In this document: in pieces, positions 49,352 to 58,934 of the stretch
Position numbering within the stretch: position 1 is the stretch's first letter
How the letters are laid out: every line of letters begins with the position of its first letter
DNA from: Bacteriovorax sp037444575
GTDB taxonomy: Bacteria > Bdellovibrionota > Bacteriovoracia > Bacteriovoracales > Bacteriovoracaceae
DNA length: 64,000 bases
Direction: 5' to 3'
NCBI GenBank assembly: GCA_037444575.1
Contig: JBBIME010000008.1
Location: 124,001 to 188,000, forward strand
Program-made: the position numbers and the translations under genes
The notes under the pieces: model-generated
The model's database searches: none
The model's input: the letters and a program-made list of their open reading frames with translations, nothing else
What the model was told of the DNA's origin: nothing

Positions 49352-50440
49352 TTATCTTCTAACTAATGTTTCCAATCTTTCTATTAAACCAATGATTGCT
49401 GGACGATTTTGATCGTAGTAGTAATCAATTCTTGAGTAGTCTGGCCACTTATCGTTTGAGAGCTCAATTGTCACTTGAAAATCTCGTCTCCAGTAAATAC
49501 TCCAGTCTTGCATTCCACCATTTATCTTATACCAAGCAAATCCATTGGTGATCCCATTGTTAAACACAGTCGAAGCAGCAATGTAAGGAGCGTTGTGAGC
49601 ATAGTCTAAACTTAAATCTTTAATTGTGTCTTCTTCTGGGAAACGCTCAGAAATGCCGTCCCAAGGATAGTTCACAACTTCAGCTCCACCATGAAAATTA
49701 GCGGAGAGTTTAAAATGATGCTCTCCTTGCCAATTCATGACAGCTTGAGTTTCTGGCGCTCGATTATCTATGGTGTCTTGATTGTCGTCTGTAGAAAAAT
49801 CTGGAAAGTCGCGATTTAAATCTACATGTTGAGCATTTGATCTCGTTCCATTGGCAGCACCATCTGGATTCATTGAAACTAAAATATGAATTTGGAATTT
49901 ATCTAATAGATTTGTGATCTGTGGATCTCTGCCGTAATTGTTCACACAATCTTTGATAAAACGAAGCATGAGTTCACGACCAACAATCTCATCTCCGTGC
50001 ATATTGGCGATGTACTTAAACTCTGGACGCTCGTCATCGATCTTGGCATTTTTTGAAAGCTTCACTACCCAAAGGTTGCGTTTCTGCGAGGATTTTCCAA
50101 TGGAGTAGAGCTTAGTGATATCTGGATTGCTTTCTGCAATTGCTTTTAATTCTGTTTCAATTCCTTCAGGAGATAGGTATCCATTTTTTGCTTTTAAGGA
50201 AATAGCTTCGAGGGGACGATAATCAACTTTATTATTCTTTAAAAAGAGCTCAAGGCCTTTAGGTCCATATAGTTCTAAACCGTCAGTTTTAACATGATCG
50301 ATGGTGAGTTCTGGTCTTGATTGAAGCAGATTTAAAACTTCAGGAGTTGGATTTTTAATCCAATAGGACTCGTCTATTATTGCTCGGGCGAAGGTATTCG
50401 TTGAAAGTACGAGAAGAAATATACCAAGAGTGATTTTCAT
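49352..50440 (-). CDS. M14-family zinc carboxypeptidase
   Basis: From the ATG at 50440 the protein is 362 residues with a signal peptide (KITLGIFLLVLSTNTFARA), the M14 zinc pair NMHGDEIVGREL (H and E), a late SANFHGGAEVVNYPWD zinc histidine and a C-terminal TIELSNDKWP carrying the general-base Glu. Exported M14 carboxypeptidases trim peptides or peptidoglycan stems; in a predator they may digest host protein. An upstream ATG adds three residues. Confidence 0.88.
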   Translation of the reverse strand: MKITLGIFLLVLSTNTFARAIIDESYWIKNPTPEVLNLLQSRPELTIDHVKTDGLELYGPKGLELFLKNNKVDYRPLEAISLKAKNGYLSPEGIETELKAIAESNPDITKLYSIGKSSQKRNLWVVKLSKNAKIDDERPEFKYIANMHGDEIVGRELMLRFIKDCVNNYGRDPQITNLLDKFQIHILVSMNPDGAANGTRSNAQHVDLNRDFPDFSTDDNQDTIDNRAPETQAVMNWQGEHHFKLSANFHGGAEVVNYPWDGISERFPEEDTIKDLSLDYAHNAPYIAASTVFNNGITNGFAWYKINGGMQDWSIYWRRDFQVTIELSNDKWPDYSRIDYYYDQNRPAIIGLIERLETLVRR

Positions 50441-50524
50441 GTGTCCCATCCTATTTAATAAATAGGATAAGCGAGAGCTTCATTTTTTGGAATCTTTTGA
50501 GTCGAAGTTAAGTGAATGTTAGAT

Positions 50525-50547
50525 CACCCAACTATTTTAGTTGGGTG
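50525..50547. other. Perfect 10-bp hairpin in a divergent intergenic region
   Basis: CACCCAACTA and TAGTTGGGTG form a 10-bp perfect stem with a TTT loop between the divergent carboxypeptidase and ArsR genes. There is no upstream gene for it to terminate on the plus strand. It could end a small RNA or be an operator. Confidence 0.5.
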
Positions 50548-50668
50548 TTCCTGTGTTGATAACAGCCGCGAATTATTTATGAGAAGCATAAGTTTTTTCT
50601 CTTATCAATAATTTAAGTCTGATTATACCGTTGATATCAGGTAAAAAACTCAAAGAAACTTTTTGTTC

Positions 50669-50718
50669 TTGAGTTTTTATATTTATTAGTTTATAATTTT
50701 ATGAACTAATGGATTAGT
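50669..50718 (+). promoter_or_regulatory. ArsR operon promoter with overlapping operator
   Basis: TTGAGT (50669-50674), 17 nt, TATAAT (50692-50697). The -10 lies inside the dyad ATTAGTT (50685-50691) / AACTAAT (50704-50710), and a further ATTAGT (50713-50718) makes a second dyad with the same ACTAAT. A repressor bound here would block the promoter, as ArsR proteins do. Confidence 0.7.
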
Positions 50719-50733
50719 AAATAGGAAAACAAC

Positions 50734-51126
50734 ATGCTCGATAGAAAAAAAGTCCTTTATGAATTGCAGGCGAATATTTGCCATGCTCTTTCGCACCCCG
50801 TGCGACTGGAGATCCTTGATATTTTGGCCCAAGGAGAGAAAACGAGCACCGATCTTCTAACAACTTTAGATATCCCTAAGGCAAACTTGTCACAACATCT
50901 GACCGTCTTAAAAGATGCCGGGATTTTAAAGACCAGAAAAGAAGGCCAGTTTCAATTTGTGTCTCTTGCCGTTCCTAAAATTAAAGATGCCTGTTCATTA
51001 GTTCGAGAAATTTTAGCGGATCGAATAAATGAAGAAGAAAAAAGAATGAGTGAATTAAGAAAAAATTTAAGCCAACAAGTGAAATCAGTAAATGTCAAAA
51101 CGACAAAGAAAACTTCAAAACGATAG
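50734..51126 (+). CDS. ArsR-family winged-helix repressor
   Basis: The 130-residue protein has the ArsR core: HALSHPVRLEILDILAQGEKTSTDLLTTLDIPKANLSQHLTVLKDAGILKTRKEGQFQFVSL. It has only two cysteines, C16 near the N terminus and C87 in the last helix. The pair could form a sensing dithiol like that of BigR/SqrR-type persulfide regulators, though the first Cys sits elsewhere. It heads an operon with rhodanese, OsmC and DUF2892 proteins and an efflux system, which supports a sulfur or electrophile signal rather than arsenic. Confidence 0.87.
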   Translation: MLDRKKVLYELQANICHALSHPVRLEILDILAQGEKTSTDLLTTLDIPKANLSQHLTVLKDAGILKTRKEGQFQFVSLAVPKIKDACSLVREILADRINEEEKRMSELRKNLSQQVKSVNVKTTKKTSKR

Positions 51127-51134
51127 GACCTAAT

Positions 51135-52442
51135 ATGCAGAAGAAAAAAATCTTAACCGTGTTATTAATGCTCTCATGGAATGCGTATGCCAATGAAGAG
51201 TTTGAAAAGATTTGGAAATCTATCGAGACTAAAAGTTTAGCGCTAAAGGCATCAACGGAATCAGTTTCTGCCTCCGAGTTAAACCAAAAGAGAATGGGAA
51301 ATCATTGGCTGCCAACTGTTTATGCGACAGGCTCATCATACTTAACAAATGATCCTGGGGCCAACATGTTTGGACTTCTTTCACAGCGATCAATTGAACA
51401 GGTGGACTTTATGCCAGATAAGCTCAATCATCCTGGATCCAATTTATTCACAAAGGGGGCCATTGGAATCAATATGCCCCTTTATGAAGGTGGAATGAAA
51501 AGTTCGATCGCTAAGGCCAGTGAGTTTCAATATGAGGCCAAAAAATTTGAAAAGAGTTCAGTTAATGTTCAACTCTATGGTGAAGTCGCAAAAAGTTACT
51601 TCACTTTAAAATCCCTTGACCGGTTTAGTGATGATATCGGAAAAGTAAAAAATACAGTTGATGCAATTATTGGCAAATACCAAATCGGAAGCAAATCAAA
51701 TCAGCTAGGTTATTCAGGACTTCTAGGTCTAAAAAGTTTAAAAAATAGAATTCTTGCTATCACTGATGAAACAAATGCTAAACATGAGGCTTATCTTAAG
51801 GCCCTCAATGAATTAAATGGTGAAAAAATTTCTTTGAGTCACAGAGATGGTGGAAGTTTTTTACCTGATGTTAATAAATACATGCCAACCTCTCAGAATG
51901 AATATGTTGAATCAGATAAAGTGAAGGCCCTAAATCAAAACGCAAAGGCCGCAACTGAAATTATCGGTGCAGAAAAATCGAGAAATCTTCCAAGAGTCGG
52001 TGTCTTTGCTGAAGGAGACGCTTTTAATGGAAAGAGAAAAACAGCAACGGCATTTACGACTGGTCTTTATTTAAATTGGAATTTATTCTCTGGGACAGAT
52101 CACGGAGCAGGAGATGAGGCAATTCATAATTCTCATGCTGCCAAATATTTTGCAGAAGCAAGTTCTCAAAAAGAAAAAATGGAATTTAATTCCTTAACTG
52201 AAATGGAATCAACGCTAGTAAAAACGCTTGATACATTAGGGGAGAGCCAAAAGCTTTTAGATGAACAAACTGTTGTTGCAAATAATCTGTTTAAAAATGG
52301 GATGATTAACGCTCTTCAATTAACAGAGGTACTTGCAAGAAGAATAGATTTATTAAAATCTAAAAGCGATGTTGAGCTAAATCTCGTTGAGACCAAGGCT
52401 AAAAAAATACAAATAATGAATAAACAGTCAGAAAATTTATAA
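51135..52442 (+). CDS. TolC-family outer-membrane efflux protein
   Basis: The 435-residue protein has a signal peptide and the two-fold repeated coiled-coil/strand layout of TolC-like factors, for example GAIGINMPLYEGGMKSSIAKASEFQYEAK and FTTGLYLNWNLFSGTDHGAGDEAIHN. It is the outer-membrane duct for the RND pump that follows. The gene begins 8 nt after the ArsR stop, and the pump gene 12 nt after its own stop. Confidence 0.87.
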   Translation: MQKKKILTVLLMLSWNAYANEEFEKIWKSIETKSLALKASTESVSASELNQKRMGNHWLPTVYATGSSYLTNDPGANMFGLLSQRSIEQVDFMPDKLNHPGSNLFTKGAIGINMPLYEGGMKSSIAKASEFQYEAKKFEKSSVNVQLYGEVAKSYFTLKSLDRFSDDIGKVKNTVDAIIGKYQIGSKSNQLGYSGLLGLKSLKNRILAITDETNAKHEAYLKALNELNGEKISLSHRDGGSFLPDVNKYMPTSQNEYVESDKVKALNQNAKAATEIIGAEKSRNLPRVGVFAEGDAFNGKRKTATAFTTGLYLNWNLFSGTDHGAGDEAIHNSHAAKYFAEASSQKEKMEFNSLTEMESTLVKTLDTLGESQKLLDEQTVVANNLFKNGMINALQLTEVLARRIDLLKSKSDVELNLVETKAKKIQIMNKQSENL

Positions 52443-52454
52443 TAAGGATTATCC

Positions 52455-55400
52455 ATGAGCACGCAACATAATTATAAAATGGGATTTGCCGGAACATTAG
52501 CAAAAATGTTCATTAGATCAAAATTAACGTTGGTCATAGCACTCTCGAGTATTCTACTTGGAGTGATGGCAGTTTATTTAACTCCAAAAGAAGAAGAGCC
52601 TCAAATTTCAGTTCCAATGATTGATATTCAAACAGCTGCACCTGGATTAGGAGCGCATGAAGTAGAAAGAAAAGTTACTGAAGTTATAGAGCGCGCTGTT
52701 TGGGGATTAGACGGAGTTGAGTATGTCTATTCAGGTTCTCAAAACCATGGATCACTTGTCACTGTCAGATTTAAGGTCGGTGAACCAATGGAACCAAGCC
52801 TTGTAAAAATTCACCACAAGTTAATGGCCATCAGAAGTGAACTACCAAAGGAAGCAATGGCGTCTCAGGTAAGATCTTTTTCTATTGATGATGTTCCATT
52901 TTTAGTTCTTACATTTAGTTCAAAAGAGATTGATGATTATAAACTGAGAACGCTTATTGCTCCACTTGCTCGAGAGCTTTCAAGTACACCTGATTTGGCA
53001 CGAGTAGAATTACTTGGTGGCTTAAAACGAAGTGTGCGAGTTGTTGTTGATCCTGCAAAATTAAAACAACGTGGTGTCTCTCTAGGCTTTGTCGCAAAGG
53101 CACTTATAGAAAACGATTCTTATATGCCGGTTGGAAAAAACTGGAGTAAGAACAATGTCTATGACATTGATATCGGTGGACGATATGAAAACGTTGATGA
53201 TGTGAAAAATGTTTCTGTTGGTCAAAGAGGCGGACAGATCATAAAAATAAAAGATATCGCAGATGTTGTTGATGGACCTGAAGAAAGAACTAGAGTTTCT
53301 TCACTTGTAACAAAAGAAAATAATGGAGCCGTTGAAAACGCTGTCTCAATAGTATTTGCAAAAAGAAAAGGGACCAATGTTGTAACACTTGCTAAAGAGT
53401 TAGTTGATAGAGCGAATGCTTTCGCCACTAAAATCCCAAGCAGCGTAAAGATGTCTATTGTTAGAGATTACGGTGCGACAGCAGATGAAAAATCTAAAGA
53501 GCTTATTGAACACTTGTTATTAGCAACTCTATCAGTTTCAGTTCTGATTGCCATTGTTATGGGATTTAGAGCTTCGCTTGTTGTTGCGACAGCAATTCCA
53601 GTTACACTTGCATTAACTCTCGCTGTTTACTATTTCATGGGATACACACTTAACCGTGTTACTCTTTTTGCTTTGATTTTCTCAATCGGAATTCTCGTAG
53701 ATGACGCTATCGTTGTTGTAGAAAACATTGAACGTCACTTAAAGATGAATAAAAATATTTCATTGATTAAAGCAACTCTAAATGCTGTTGCTGAAGTTGG
53801 TAACCCAACAATCCTGGCAACGTTTACTGTTATTGGTGCGATTTTACCAATGGCCTTTGTATCAGGAATGATGGGGCCATACATGAAGCCAATTCCAGTT
53901 GGTGCTAGTTACGCCATGATTCTTTCATTATTTGTTGCCTTTATTGTTACTCCTTGGGCAGCAGTTAAAATCTTAAAACACGAACATGGCCATGGTGAGC
54001 ATGAAGAAAAAACTGAAACAAAAAGTAAGCTGGATATAATTTATGAAAAAATGATGAGCACTCTTTTGGGAACAAAAAAGGCAAGTCTAGTGTTCGGTGC
54101 CTTCACAGTTGTTCTTTTATTTGGAGCAATGAGTTTAGTTTATTTTAAAAATGTAAAAGTAAAAATGCTTCCTTTTGATAACAAAGAAGAGTTTCAGGTT
54201 CTAATGGATTATCCAACAACGACTCCTCTTTTAAAGAATGAAGAAAATTCTATTGAGCTAGCTCGTGAAATTTTGAAAAATCCAAATGTTTTAAAAGTTC
54301 AGGTTTTTGCTGGAGAAGCTGCTCCATTTTCTTTCTCTGGGATGGTTAAGCATTCATTCTTAAGAAGAAGTGACTATCAAAGTGACCTTCAAATTTTATT
54401 AAAGTCTAAGCATGAAAGAAAAGAATCAAGCCATGCTATTATTGAAAGCTTAAGACCAGTTATTAGAAAGTTTGCTGATTCTAAACAGGCCCTTTCAAAA
54501 GTTTTAGAAATTCCACCTGGACCTCCAGTTATGGCGACAGTTGTGGCAGAAGTTTATGGACCAGATGAAGCAACAAGAAAAAAAGTAGCTAAAGAATTGT
54601 ACGATACATTTGCCTCTGTAAATAGTGTTGTTGACTTGGATACAACATCACGTCTTGGCAGACCAAGATTGGTTTATCCATTCGATCAAATTAAAGGTGG
54701 AATGTATGGTACAAGTGCTGATCAGGTCATGAGAAATGGAGCATTGATTTTCTCTGAAACTCCAATAAGTTTATTAAAAGATAATACTTCTCCTGAAGAA
54801 GTTAACATTAACGTATCTGTACTTGATCAAAGAAGAAGTAGCGCTAATCCTTTTGCTGAGATTACAACACCTTCATTTGAATCAGGTGTTGTCGATGTTC
54901 AAAACGTTTTAGGAAAACCTAAAATTATTGAAACAGAAACTCTCTATAGAAAAAATCTTAAACCTGTTTCATATGTAATGAGTGAACTTTCAGGAGCAGA
55001 AGAAGCACCAGTTTATGGGATTTTAAAATTAACTCCTATGATAAAATATCCACTTCAAACAGCAGAAGTGCCTTGGAATACAACAGCTCCAGTTGTTAAG
55101 TGGGACGGAGAATGGTTTATTACTTACGAAGTATTTAGAGATATGGGAGGGGCCTTTGCAGTTGTTATGGTTCTCATTTATATTCTTGTACTTGGTTGGT
55201 TTAGAAGCTTTACTGTTCCATTAATTATCATGGCACCAATTCCAATAAGCTTGATTGGTATTCTCCCTGGTCACGTAATTGTCGGATCCTATTTTACAGC
55301 GACATCTATGATTGGATTTATCGCTGGTGCTGGTATCATTGTTAGAAACTCGATTATTCTCGTAGACTTTATTGAGCACCAACTTGCAACAGGAATGAGC

Positions 55401-55649
55401 TTAAAAGAAGCTGTCGTGAGTGCAGGAGTTTTAAGATTTAGACCAATGCTATTAACTGCTGCAGCTGTTGTTGTTGGTAGCTCGGTAATGTTATTTGATC
55501 CAATTTTCCAAGGTCTTGCAGTAAGTTTAATTTTTGGTGAAGTGGCCGCAACAGTTCTTTCTCGATTTGCAGTACCAGTACTTTATTTTTGGATGGTTGG
55601 AAAATCTAGAGTTAAATACGTCATGGAAAAAGAACAGGAGATTTTATGA
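52455..55649 (+). CDS. RND efflux pump (AcrB/CusA superfamily)
   Basis: The 1064-residue protein has the RND topology: N-terminal helix, large periplasmic loop, helices 2-6 with FSIGILVDDAIVVVENIERHLKMNK (the membrane Asp pair of the proton relay), a second loop and helices 8-12 with FIAGAGIIVRNSIILVDFIE. Length fits AcrB-like pumps. A HGHGEHEEK stretch lies in the cytosolic segment between halves. It has no adaptor gene in the operon, which is unusual for this family. Its last bases overlap the rhodanese gene. Confidence 0.92.
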   Translation: MSTQHNYKMGFAGTLAKMFIRSKLTLVIALSSILLGVMAVYLTPKEEEPQISVPMIDIQTAAPGLGAHEVERKVTEVIERAVWGLDGVEYVYSGSQNHGSLVTVRFKVGEPMEPSLVKIHHKLMAIRSELPKEAMASQVRSFSIDDVPFLVLTFSSKEIDDYKLRTLIAPLARELSSTPDLARVELLGGLKRSVRVVVDPAKLKQRGVSLGFVAKALIENDSYMPVGKNWSKNNVYDIDIGGRYENVDDVKNVSVGQRGGQIIKIKDIADVVDGPEERTRVSSLVTKENNGAVENAVSIVFAKRKGTNVVTLAKELVDRANAFATKIPSSVKMSIVRDYGATADEKSKELIEHLLLATLSVSVLIAIVMGFRASLVVATAIPVTLALTLAVYYFMGYTLNRVTLFALIFSIGILVDDAIVVVENIERHLKMNKNISLIKATLNAVAEVGNPTILATFTVIGAILPMAFVSGMMGPYMKPIPVGASYAMILSLFVAFIVTPWAAVKILKHEHGHGEHEEKTETKSKLDIIYEKMMSTLLGTKKASLVFGAFTVVLLFGAMSLVYFKNVKVKMLPFDNKEEFQVLMDYPTTTPLLKNEENSIELAREILKNPNVLKVQVFAGEAAPFSFSGMVKHSFLRRSDYQSDLQILLKSKHERKESSHAIIESLRPVIRKFADSKQALSKVLEIPPGPPVMATVVAEVYGPDEATRKKVAKELYDTFASVNSVVDLDTTSRLGRPRLVYPFDQIKGGMYGTSADQVMRNGALIFSETPISLLKDNTSPEEVNINVSVLDQRRSSANPFAEITTPSFESGVVDVQNVLGKPKIIETETLYRKNLKPVSYVMSELSGAEEAPVYGILKLTPMIKYPLQTAEVPWNTTAPVVKWDGEWFITYEVFRDMGGAFAVVMVLIYILVLGWFRSFTVPLIIMAPIPISLIGILPGHVIVGSYFTATSMIGFIAGAGIIVRNSIILVDFIEHQLATGMSLKEAVVSAGVLRFRPMLLTAAAVVVGSSVMLFDPIFQGLAVSLIFGEVAATVLSRFAVPVLYFWMVGKSRVKYVMEKEQEIL

Positions 55650-56032
55650 GAAAAAATTTAATACTTGGAATTCTAATTGCTGGGATTGTTTTATTTAAAT
55701 TTGTCTTTGCATTAGATACAGTTAGTCCAAATCAAGCAAAGCAGCTTGTTGATGAAAAGAAGGCAGTTATTGTTGATGTAAGAGAAGCCGACGAAGTAAA
55801 GGCCGGTAAAGTTAAAGGCGCTATCGTTCTTCCAATGTCTCTGATGAACAACAATAAAGCTGAGTGGGAAAAAGAAGCTGACAAATTACCTAAGGACAAA
55901 ACAATTATAGTCTACTGCAAGAGTGGAAGAAGGGCAGGGCTTGTTGGTGACGAGTTAACAAAAAAAGGATTCAAGGTCCAAAACATGGGGGGCTTTGATT
56001 CCTGGAAGTCCGCAGGATTTCCAGTCGAGTAG
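55646..56032 (+). CDS. Exported rhodanese-domain sulfurtransferase
   Basis: The 128-residue protein has an N-terminal hydrophobic anchor or signal and a single rhodanese domain with EKKAVIVDVREADEVKAGKVKGA and the active-site loop YCKSGRRAG, nucleophile Cys. It can move persulfide sulfur in the periplasm or at the membrane. Overlap with the pump gene (ATGA) makes the two proteins coordinate. Periplasmic rhodanese is common in sulfide or persulfide responses. Confidence 0.88.
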   Translation: MRKNLILGILIAGIVLFKFVFALDTVSPNQAKQLVDEKKAVIVDVREADEVKAGKVKGAIVLPMSLMNNNKAEWEKEADKLPKDKTIIVYCKSGRRAGLVGDELTKKGFKVQNMGGFDSWKSAGFPVE

Positions 56033-56040
56033 AGGTGGTT

Positions 56041-56487
56041 ATGGATTTGAATTTAAAGTGGGACAGTGGCATGCACTTCACCTCTCAAATAAGAGGGCAT
56101 GAAACTCCAATAGATGCTGCATTAAATGTTGTTGGTGGCACGAATCAAGCGCCATCACCAAAAGAGCTTGTGCTAACAGGAATTGCTGGGTGTAGTGCAA
56201 TGGATGCGATTACTTATCTTCACAAGCATAAGGCCGTCCCACTTGATTTTAACATTAAGACTGAAGCAGAGCTTACAAATACAACACCAAAATATTTTTC
56301 TAAAGTGCACCTCATTTACAAATTTCTTGGTGATAGCTTGGAAAAAGAAATGGTGATAAAATCTGTGGAAACATCAATGACTAAATATTGCGGTGTGAGC
56401 TATATGATAAGTAAATCTTGTCCCATCACATATGATATTGAACTTAACGGCGAAAAAATATTTTCGGGTATTGCTAAATTTTTATAG
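56041..56487 (+). CDS. OsmC/Ohr-like peroxidase family protein
   Basis: From the ATG at 56041 (after AGAGG) the 148-residue protein has the OsmC fold with AGCSAMDAITYLHKHK (resolving or peroxidatic Cys in the helix) and YCGVSYMISKSCPITYDIELNGEKIF (second Cys). These proteins reduce organic hydroperoxides or handle persulfides through a cysteine pair. Its place after rhodanese fits thiol/persulfide chemistry. Confidence 0.85.
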   Translation: MDLNLKWDSGMHFTSQIRGHETPIDAALNVVGGTNQAPSPKELVLTGIAGCSAMDAITYLHKHKAVPLDFNIKTEAELTNTTPKYFSKVHLIYKFLGDSLEKEMVIKSVETSMTKYCGVSYMISKSCPITYDIELNGEKIFSGIAKFL

Positions 56488-56495
56488 GAGAAAAC

Positions 56496-56681
56496 ATGTC
56501 AGTTGAAAACCAAATCAGAGCTTTTGCAGGAACATTTATTTTATTAAGTCTTGCTCTTTCGCACTTCCATCATCCAAATTGGATATTTTTTACAGCATTT
56601 GTAGGAGTAAACCTTCTTCAATCGTCTTTTACAAAATTCTGTCCACTTGAAATCGTTTTAAAAAAAGTACAAAACAAATAA
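56496..56681 (+). CDS. DUF2892 (YgaP-like) small membrane protein
   Basis: The 61-residue protein matches DUF2892: two short hydrophobic helices and the conserved GVNLLQSSFTKFCPLEIVLKKV with a Cys-Pro near the second helix. In E. coli YgaP the same membrane part is fused to rhodanese; here the two parts are separate genes in one operon. It is the last gene before the terminator. Confidence 0.88.
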   Translation: MSVENQIRAFAGTFILLSLALSHFHHPNWIFFTAFVGVNLLQSSFTKFCPLEIVLKKVQNK

Positions 56682-56691
56682 TCTCAATAGA

Positions 56692-56744
56692 ACTACTAAG
56701 GCTCAAATTAATTGACCCATTTGGGCTTTAGTAGTAACTTTTTA
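56692..56744 (+). terminator. Terminator of the ArsR operon
   Basis: ACTACTAAGGCTCAAA pairs with TTTGGGCTTTAGTAGT (about 14 of 16 positions, loop of 12 nt) and AACTTTTTAT follows. It separates the operon from the MscS gene. Confidence 0.8.
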
Positions 56745-56772
56745 TCTATACAGTATTATAGGTAAGAAAGTT

Positions 56773-58446
56773 ATGACTCGCTTAAGTGTTTTATTCATTT
56801 TTCTTTTTACTCAAATCGCCCTCGCTGATATCAATCCATTAACTCTCACAATGACTCCTTCTAAAGTTGGAGTTGAAATTAAGAAAGAAGACAGTAAAGA
56901 AATTACTGAACTTCGCGAAAAGCTTCGCAATCCTCAAGAGACGATGCGTGCCTTTTTGTCCGCGATGGATAAAGTTAAGAGTGGAAATAACTCAGGCTTT
57001 AAAGAAGCTATTCAAACTCTTGATCTCTCTCAAATTGATCCTCCCTTAAGAGATCTTGCTGGCAAAATTACAGTTGAGAGACTGATTAATACTATTGATC
57101 GCATAGCTAAGGTAAATTTAATCCACGTTCCAACGTATGAGTCGGGACCGAAATGGTTTTTTAGAAAACAAACAGTGACCGTTGGAAATAATGTTTACGA
57201 CGTGGAAATTGCAATAGAAAAATCAGGCGATGGGATTTGGAAGTTTTCTCCTGAGACTGTAAGTACAATTGAAAACTTCTATTCATCAGTTGCAAGACAA
57301 AAAGTTCTCTCTGGAGTTACTGAGTATCGCAATTGGAGAACTCGTTTTAAAGAGCGCATGCCAGAGTGGACTTCTGAAGAGTTTTTGATGTTTAAAAAAG
57401 GGCAATGGTTAGGATTGCTAGCGTTATTATTTATTTCGCTTAGCTTTTTTGGAGCTGCTCGATTTATTGTTACGGTGTATTTGCGCTTCAAAGTACAAGA
57501 TCGTTTTTTGGAAATAGATGATAAAGATCGTTTTAAATCAACTCTTCCTTTTGGTCTTTTGGCATTTTCTATCTGTTGGCTTGTTGGAATTCGACTTCTT
57601 GAGCTAGATGTCGAGATGCTCGAAGTATTTATTCGCGTAGCTTATATCTTCACAGCTTTTTTCTCTGTTTGGTCGACTTTAAAAATTGTTGACTACATCA
57701 GCTTGCATTTTGAGAAAAAGGCCAAGAGCACAGGGAATAAGTTTGATGATGTTCTAATTCCAATGATGAAGAAGACATCTAAAGTTGTGGTTGTCGTCTT
57801 TGGTATCATCCTCATTGCCCATAGTTTAACTTTTGATGTAGCTGGCATTCTTGCCGGGCTAGGAATCGGGGGGGTTGCCGTCGCCCTTGCAGCTAAAGAT
57901 ACAATCTCTAATTTATTTGGTTCAGTGACAGTCATTATTGATCGCCCTTTTCAGATTGGTGATTACGTTGTTCTTGGTAAAGACCTAGAAGGATCTGTTG
58001 AACAAGTGGGATTTCGAAGTACAAGAATCAGAACTCCACTTAATTCTTTAGTGACTCTTCCTAATAGTGTGCTCGCTAATATGGCCATAGATAATTACGG
58101 CATGAGAAGAGTAAGACGATTTAAAACAACACTTCAATTAGAGCACTCGACTCCTCTTGATAAACTGCAAGAGTTTTGTGATCGCATTCGTTATGAGATT
58201 CAACTTAATCCGGTTATCTTAAAAGATGATTTTTCAGTAACTATCTATGAACTTGGAAGTTCTTCCGTTGATATTTTGCTTACTGTTTATTTTGTTACAG
58301 GTGAATTAAAGATAGAACTATCTGAGCGCCATCAATTTATTCTTAGTATTCTTAAAGTGGCAGAAGAGGTTGGAGTGAAATTCGCTTATCCTGCTCGGAC
58401 AGTTTATTTGGGAAATACAAGGATGAAAAATGCGAAGAACCTTTAA
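56773..58446 (+). CDS. MscS-family mechanosensitive channel
   Basis: The 557-residue protein has a signal peptide, a periplasmic part of about 190 residues and then helices in 210-360 ending with the pore helix GILAGLGIGGVAVALAAKDTISNLFGSVTVIIDRPFQIGDYVVL, the MscS hallmark. A beta/alpha domain follows (VEQVGFRSTRIRTPLNSLVTLPNS). It is a larger YnaI/YbiO-like variant. It should release osmolytes on downshock. Confidence 0.9.
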   Translation: MTRLSVLFIFLFTQIALADINPLTLTMTPSKVGVEIKKEDSKEITELREKLRNPQETMRAFLSAMDKVKSGNNSGFKEAIQTLDLSQIDPPLRDLAGKITVERLINTIDRIAKVNLIHVPTYESGPKWFFRKQTVTVGNNVYDVEIAIEKSGDGIWKFSPETVSTIENFYSSVARQKVLSGVTEYRNWRTRFKERMPEWTSEEFLMFKKGQWLGLLALLFISLSFFGAARFIVTVYLRFKVQDRFLEIDDKDRFKSTLPFGLLAFSICWLVGIRLLELDVEMLEVFIRVAYIFTAFFSVWSTLKIVDYISLHFEKKAKSTGNKFDDVLIPMMKKTSKVVVVVFGIILIAHSLTFDVAGILAGLGIGGVAVALAAKDTISNLFGSVTVIIDRPFQIGDYVVLGKDLEGSVEQVGFRSTRIRTPLNSLVTLPNSVLANMAIDNYGMRRVRRFKTTLQLEHSTPLDKLQEFCDRIRYEIQLNPVILKDDFSVTIYELGSSSVDILLTVYFVTGELKIELSERHQFILSILKVAEEVGVKFAYPARTVYLGNTRMKNAKNL

Positions 58447-58611
58447 AAGTTGGCAGTCTTTCGTCCCAAATAAAGAATAAAATCCTTCTAATGTATTGAT
58501 TTCCTATCTCTCCACGAGGCCTTTTCGTGAATTTCGCGAATGCCCTTATACTCGTGACATCGCTTTCTTCTCAACTAAACCATCCGAGAATTAAGCGAGG
58601 GAGAAGAGTCT

Positions 58612-58851
58612 ATGCCAATGACTACAAGAAATGAAACCAACTGCGAGACACCAAATCACTATTCGTTTTGGAGTTATTGTCTAGCTATTGTTTCGGTATT
58701 TGCTATTGCAGATGTTCTCACTGGAGGTCTGCTTAGAGAGTCGTTAGTTCAGCATAAGATTGAATATGGCCTGACTGTGACAGCTATGATTGTGACTCTT
58801 GGAGTTTACATCAAAGATGGTCCGCCAGGGCTTAAGTTCGTTAGAGCCTGA
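58612..58851 (+). CDS. Small double-span membrane protein
   Basis: The 79-residue protein has two hydrophobic helices (SYCLAIVSVFAIADVLTGGLL and YGLTVTAMIVTLGVYIKDG), a short Cys-containing start and no recognised family. GGGAG precedes the ATG. It lies alone upstream of a terminator. Confidence 0.5.
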   Translation: MPMTTRNETNCETPNHYSFWSYCLAIVSVFAIADVLTGGLLRESLVQHKIEYGLTVTAMIVTLGVYIKDGPPGLKFVRA

Positions 58852-58900
58852 TCACGCCATAAATTATGAAGAAAGCTTAATTGAAATCATAGAAGATTAA

Positions 58901-58934
58901 AAAAAGGGGTCTTGTGGAGGACCCCTTTTTTTTT
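58901..58934. terminator. Bidirectional terminator
   Basis: AAAAAGGGGTC pairs with GACCCCTTTTT around a TTGTGGAG loop; A- and T-runs on the two sides suit both the small gene (plus) and the regulator gene (minus). Confidence 0.9.
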
